64,000 nucleotides of DNA, from positions 1-64,000 of the forward strand of contig CAZCNY010000008.1 of NCBI GenBank assembly GCA_964500675.1, read 5' to 3'. Under the pieces are notes generated by a model that saw only the letters and a program-made list of their open reading frames with translations, did not search any database and was not told the DNA's origin. This DNA is from CAMLJR01 sp964500675 (lineage in GTDB: Bacteria; Pseudomonadota; Gammaproteobacteria; Pseudomonadales; CAMLJR01). Shown piece after piece: positions 62,877 through 64,000 of the stretch. Position 1 is the stretch's first letter. The number at the start of each line of letters is the position of its first letter. The translations under genes were made by a program, and so were the position numbers.

Positions 62877-64000
62877 ATGTGGATCTATAAACTGGAAAAT
62901 TATAGCTACATCGCGTTGGCTTACGGTCAGCGGCAGGTGTTGTTGTCGCTGCTGGGATTCGTGTTCGTAGTAGCGGTAACCGGATGCTGGCGACGCATAT
63001 CGGTGCAGTCGTTACTGCCATCGTGGCTCTGCTTTTGGATCTGGATGTTGCCCTTCTCGTTGCTCGGCGCATCAAATCAGGGGGCCGGAGTTTTCAGTCA
63101 GAACTTGCGTGCCCTGCGTGAGTCGGCGCAGAGCTGGCTGCCACCACAAGCGGTTTCCCCGTGCGAAGTGCCTTACGTGAATCGCATCAGTAGCGATCTT
63201 CCGCTATTGCCGCAATTGTCCTGGCACCAACTGCTTTTGGGGGTGTGGCTTTTATTGGCCTCGACAAAAGCGATGAGTTTGTTGTTACAGCGCATAAAGC
63301 TGTCTGCGATCGCGAAAATCGCGCGGTCTATCGACGAGCCAAAACTGCTGGCATCGATTGAGCAGTGGCGACACCGTTATCGATTGGCGCGCGCGGTATC
63401 GGTGCGCAGCTCGTCCGCCTACGGCCATGCGTTTACAGTCGGCGTATTGCGACCGGTGATTTTTTTACCGGAGCATTTGCTGCGCGAACTGCGTTTCACC
63501 GATATCGAAGCAGTGCTCGGTCATGAGTTTGCGCATATCAAACGCTACGACGATATATTTGTCAGCCTTCAACTGGTGACGAAATGCCTTTTGTTTTTTA
63601 ATCCGCTGATCTGGCTGAGCGCACGCCGTATTGCCTCGTTGCGTGAGCGCCGCTGCGATCAACTCGCAATTCTGACCGGCAAGCTGGTGCCACAAAGTTA
63701 TGCGGAGAGTTTATTGCGCGTTGCTGAGCTGCAACACCATGCGTCTTTCACCAGTGAAGCCGCAGCGGGATTTACCTCGTCGGTGTTGGTCGAGCGCATT
63801 AACGGCGTGCTGGCAGCGGATAACAAGCGCTTTTCGTATCTGCCAATGCTGGGCGTGATAGCGGGTCTGTTGTTGCTAAATATTATTTTCATGCCGAACC
63901 CGCCGGAAACGCACGCAATCCGCGGCGATGAGGCAAAAGTTTTATTTAAAAACCTTGGCGCCGTCGCGCCGATGCCAAGTTTGCTGGGCGACGGAAACTT
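62877..64000 (+). CDS. BlaR1/MecR1-like M56 metallopeptidase antirepressor, cut by the window end
   Basis: The frame is open from ATG 62877 to the window edge (at least 374 residues). Transmembrane segments lie at about 22-40 and 48-65, another near 120-140, and one at about 322-340. The M56 zinc-protease motif LGHEFAHIKRYDD (His216, Glu217, His220) is in the cytoplasmic-side loop, with RRIASLRERRCDQLAILTGK after it. A periplasmic region begins at the edge and the C-terminal part is not seen, so whether it has a penicillin-binding sensor domain cannot be told. Pairing with the BlaI-type gene is canonical. Confidence 0.9.
   Translation, partial: MWIYKLENYSYIALAYGQRQVLLSLLGFVFVVAVTGCWRRISVQSLLPSWLCFWIWMLPFSLLGASNQGAGVFSQNLRALRESAQSWLPPQAVSPCEVPYVNRISSDLPLLPQLSWHQLLLGVWLLLASTKAMSLLLQRIKLSAIAKIARSIDEPKLLASIEQWRHRYRLARAVSVRSSSAYGHAFTVGVLRPVIFLPEHLLRELRFTDIEAVLGHEFAHIKRYDDIFVSLQLVTKCLLFFNPLIWLSARRIASLRERRCDQLAILTGKLVPQSYAESLLRVAELQHHASFTSEAAAGFTSSVLVERINGVLAADNKRFSYLPMLGVIAGLLLLNIIFMPNPPETHAIRGDEAKVLFKNLGAVAPMPSLLGDGN

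Noticed and set aside
1..64000. CRISPR arrays, rRNA or tRNA genes, intact insertion sequences, replication origin
   Set aside because: No regularly spaced direct repeats with unique spacers, cloverleaf sequences, rRNA segments, transposase genes or DnaA-box clusters were noticed on either strand by reading alone.

Overview
The window reads as chromosomal DNA of a Gram-negative proteobacterium, most likely a gammaproteobacterium. The basis is inference from gene content: RND and TolC efflux parts, lipoprotein signals, OmpR-type two-component pairs, a long-form isocitrate lyase (536 aa), MipA/OmpV-type outer membrane proteins and a PEP-CTERM-like protein. No rRNA, tRNA, CRISPR array or intact insertion sequence was recognised, and no genus can be named. 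Most of the window is GC-rich. The stretches at about 13.0-14.6 kb and 23.0-30.2 kb are AT-richer and look acquired or eroded.

Layout. (1) 0.2-0.5 kb: a CsoR/RcnR-type repressor with no visible target gene. (2) 0.8-10.7 kb: first efflux locus. On the minus strand are a response regulator, a sensor kinase, a frameshifted MipA/OmpV gene and a YVTN propeller. Divergent from them are a periplasmic adaptor, a CusA/CzcA-type RND pump and an outer membrane factor, with an 11-bp-period direct repeat between the two arms. (3) 10.8-14.6 kb: a small barrel protein, an NAD-binding reductase, a small periplasmic protein, a cluster of alternating intergenic repeats and an intact MipA/OmpV gene. (4) 14.7-23.0 kb: second efflux locus, five tightly packed minus-strand genes (regulator, kinase, outer membrane factor, adaptor, RND pump) with two near-identical 15-bp sites, plus a divergent small periplasmic protein. 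(5) 23.4-29.8 kb: an eroded defence or mobile island. It holds a PEP-CTERM-like gene, an alpha/beta-hydrolase fragment, two paralogous ParD-like/zeta-like pairs in opposite orientation, a truncated TOTE-type primase-helicase, a HigBA pair with two palindromic operators, and the scar of a type I restriction locus (HsdM start next to the end of a YgjP-like peptidase).

(6) 30.2-47.2 kb: the most distinctive locus. A sulfotransferase is followed by a 3453-residue mosaic surface protein with a LEPR-XLL motif and DUF4347, then four overlapping genes: a TolC-type protein, a small HlyD adaptor, a GAF-like/HlyD protein and an M50-like membrane protein fused to an HlyD module. No ABC transporter is present. 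I infer a dedicated export and surface-maturation apparatus for the giant protein. (7) 47.3-50.5 kb: marR-emrA-emrB-type drug efflux operon. (8) 50.6-58.0 kb: an aldo/keto reductase, a lysozyme-like lipoprotein, a quinone oxidoreductase with a Rieske oxygenase, a divergent cytochrome P450, and isocitrate lyase with a strong terminator. (9) 58.1-64.0 kb: a MASE3 hybrid histidine kinase, XdhC and MocA-like molybdenum hydroxylase maturation factors, and a BlaI-type repressor followed by an M56 antirepressor that runs off the window end.
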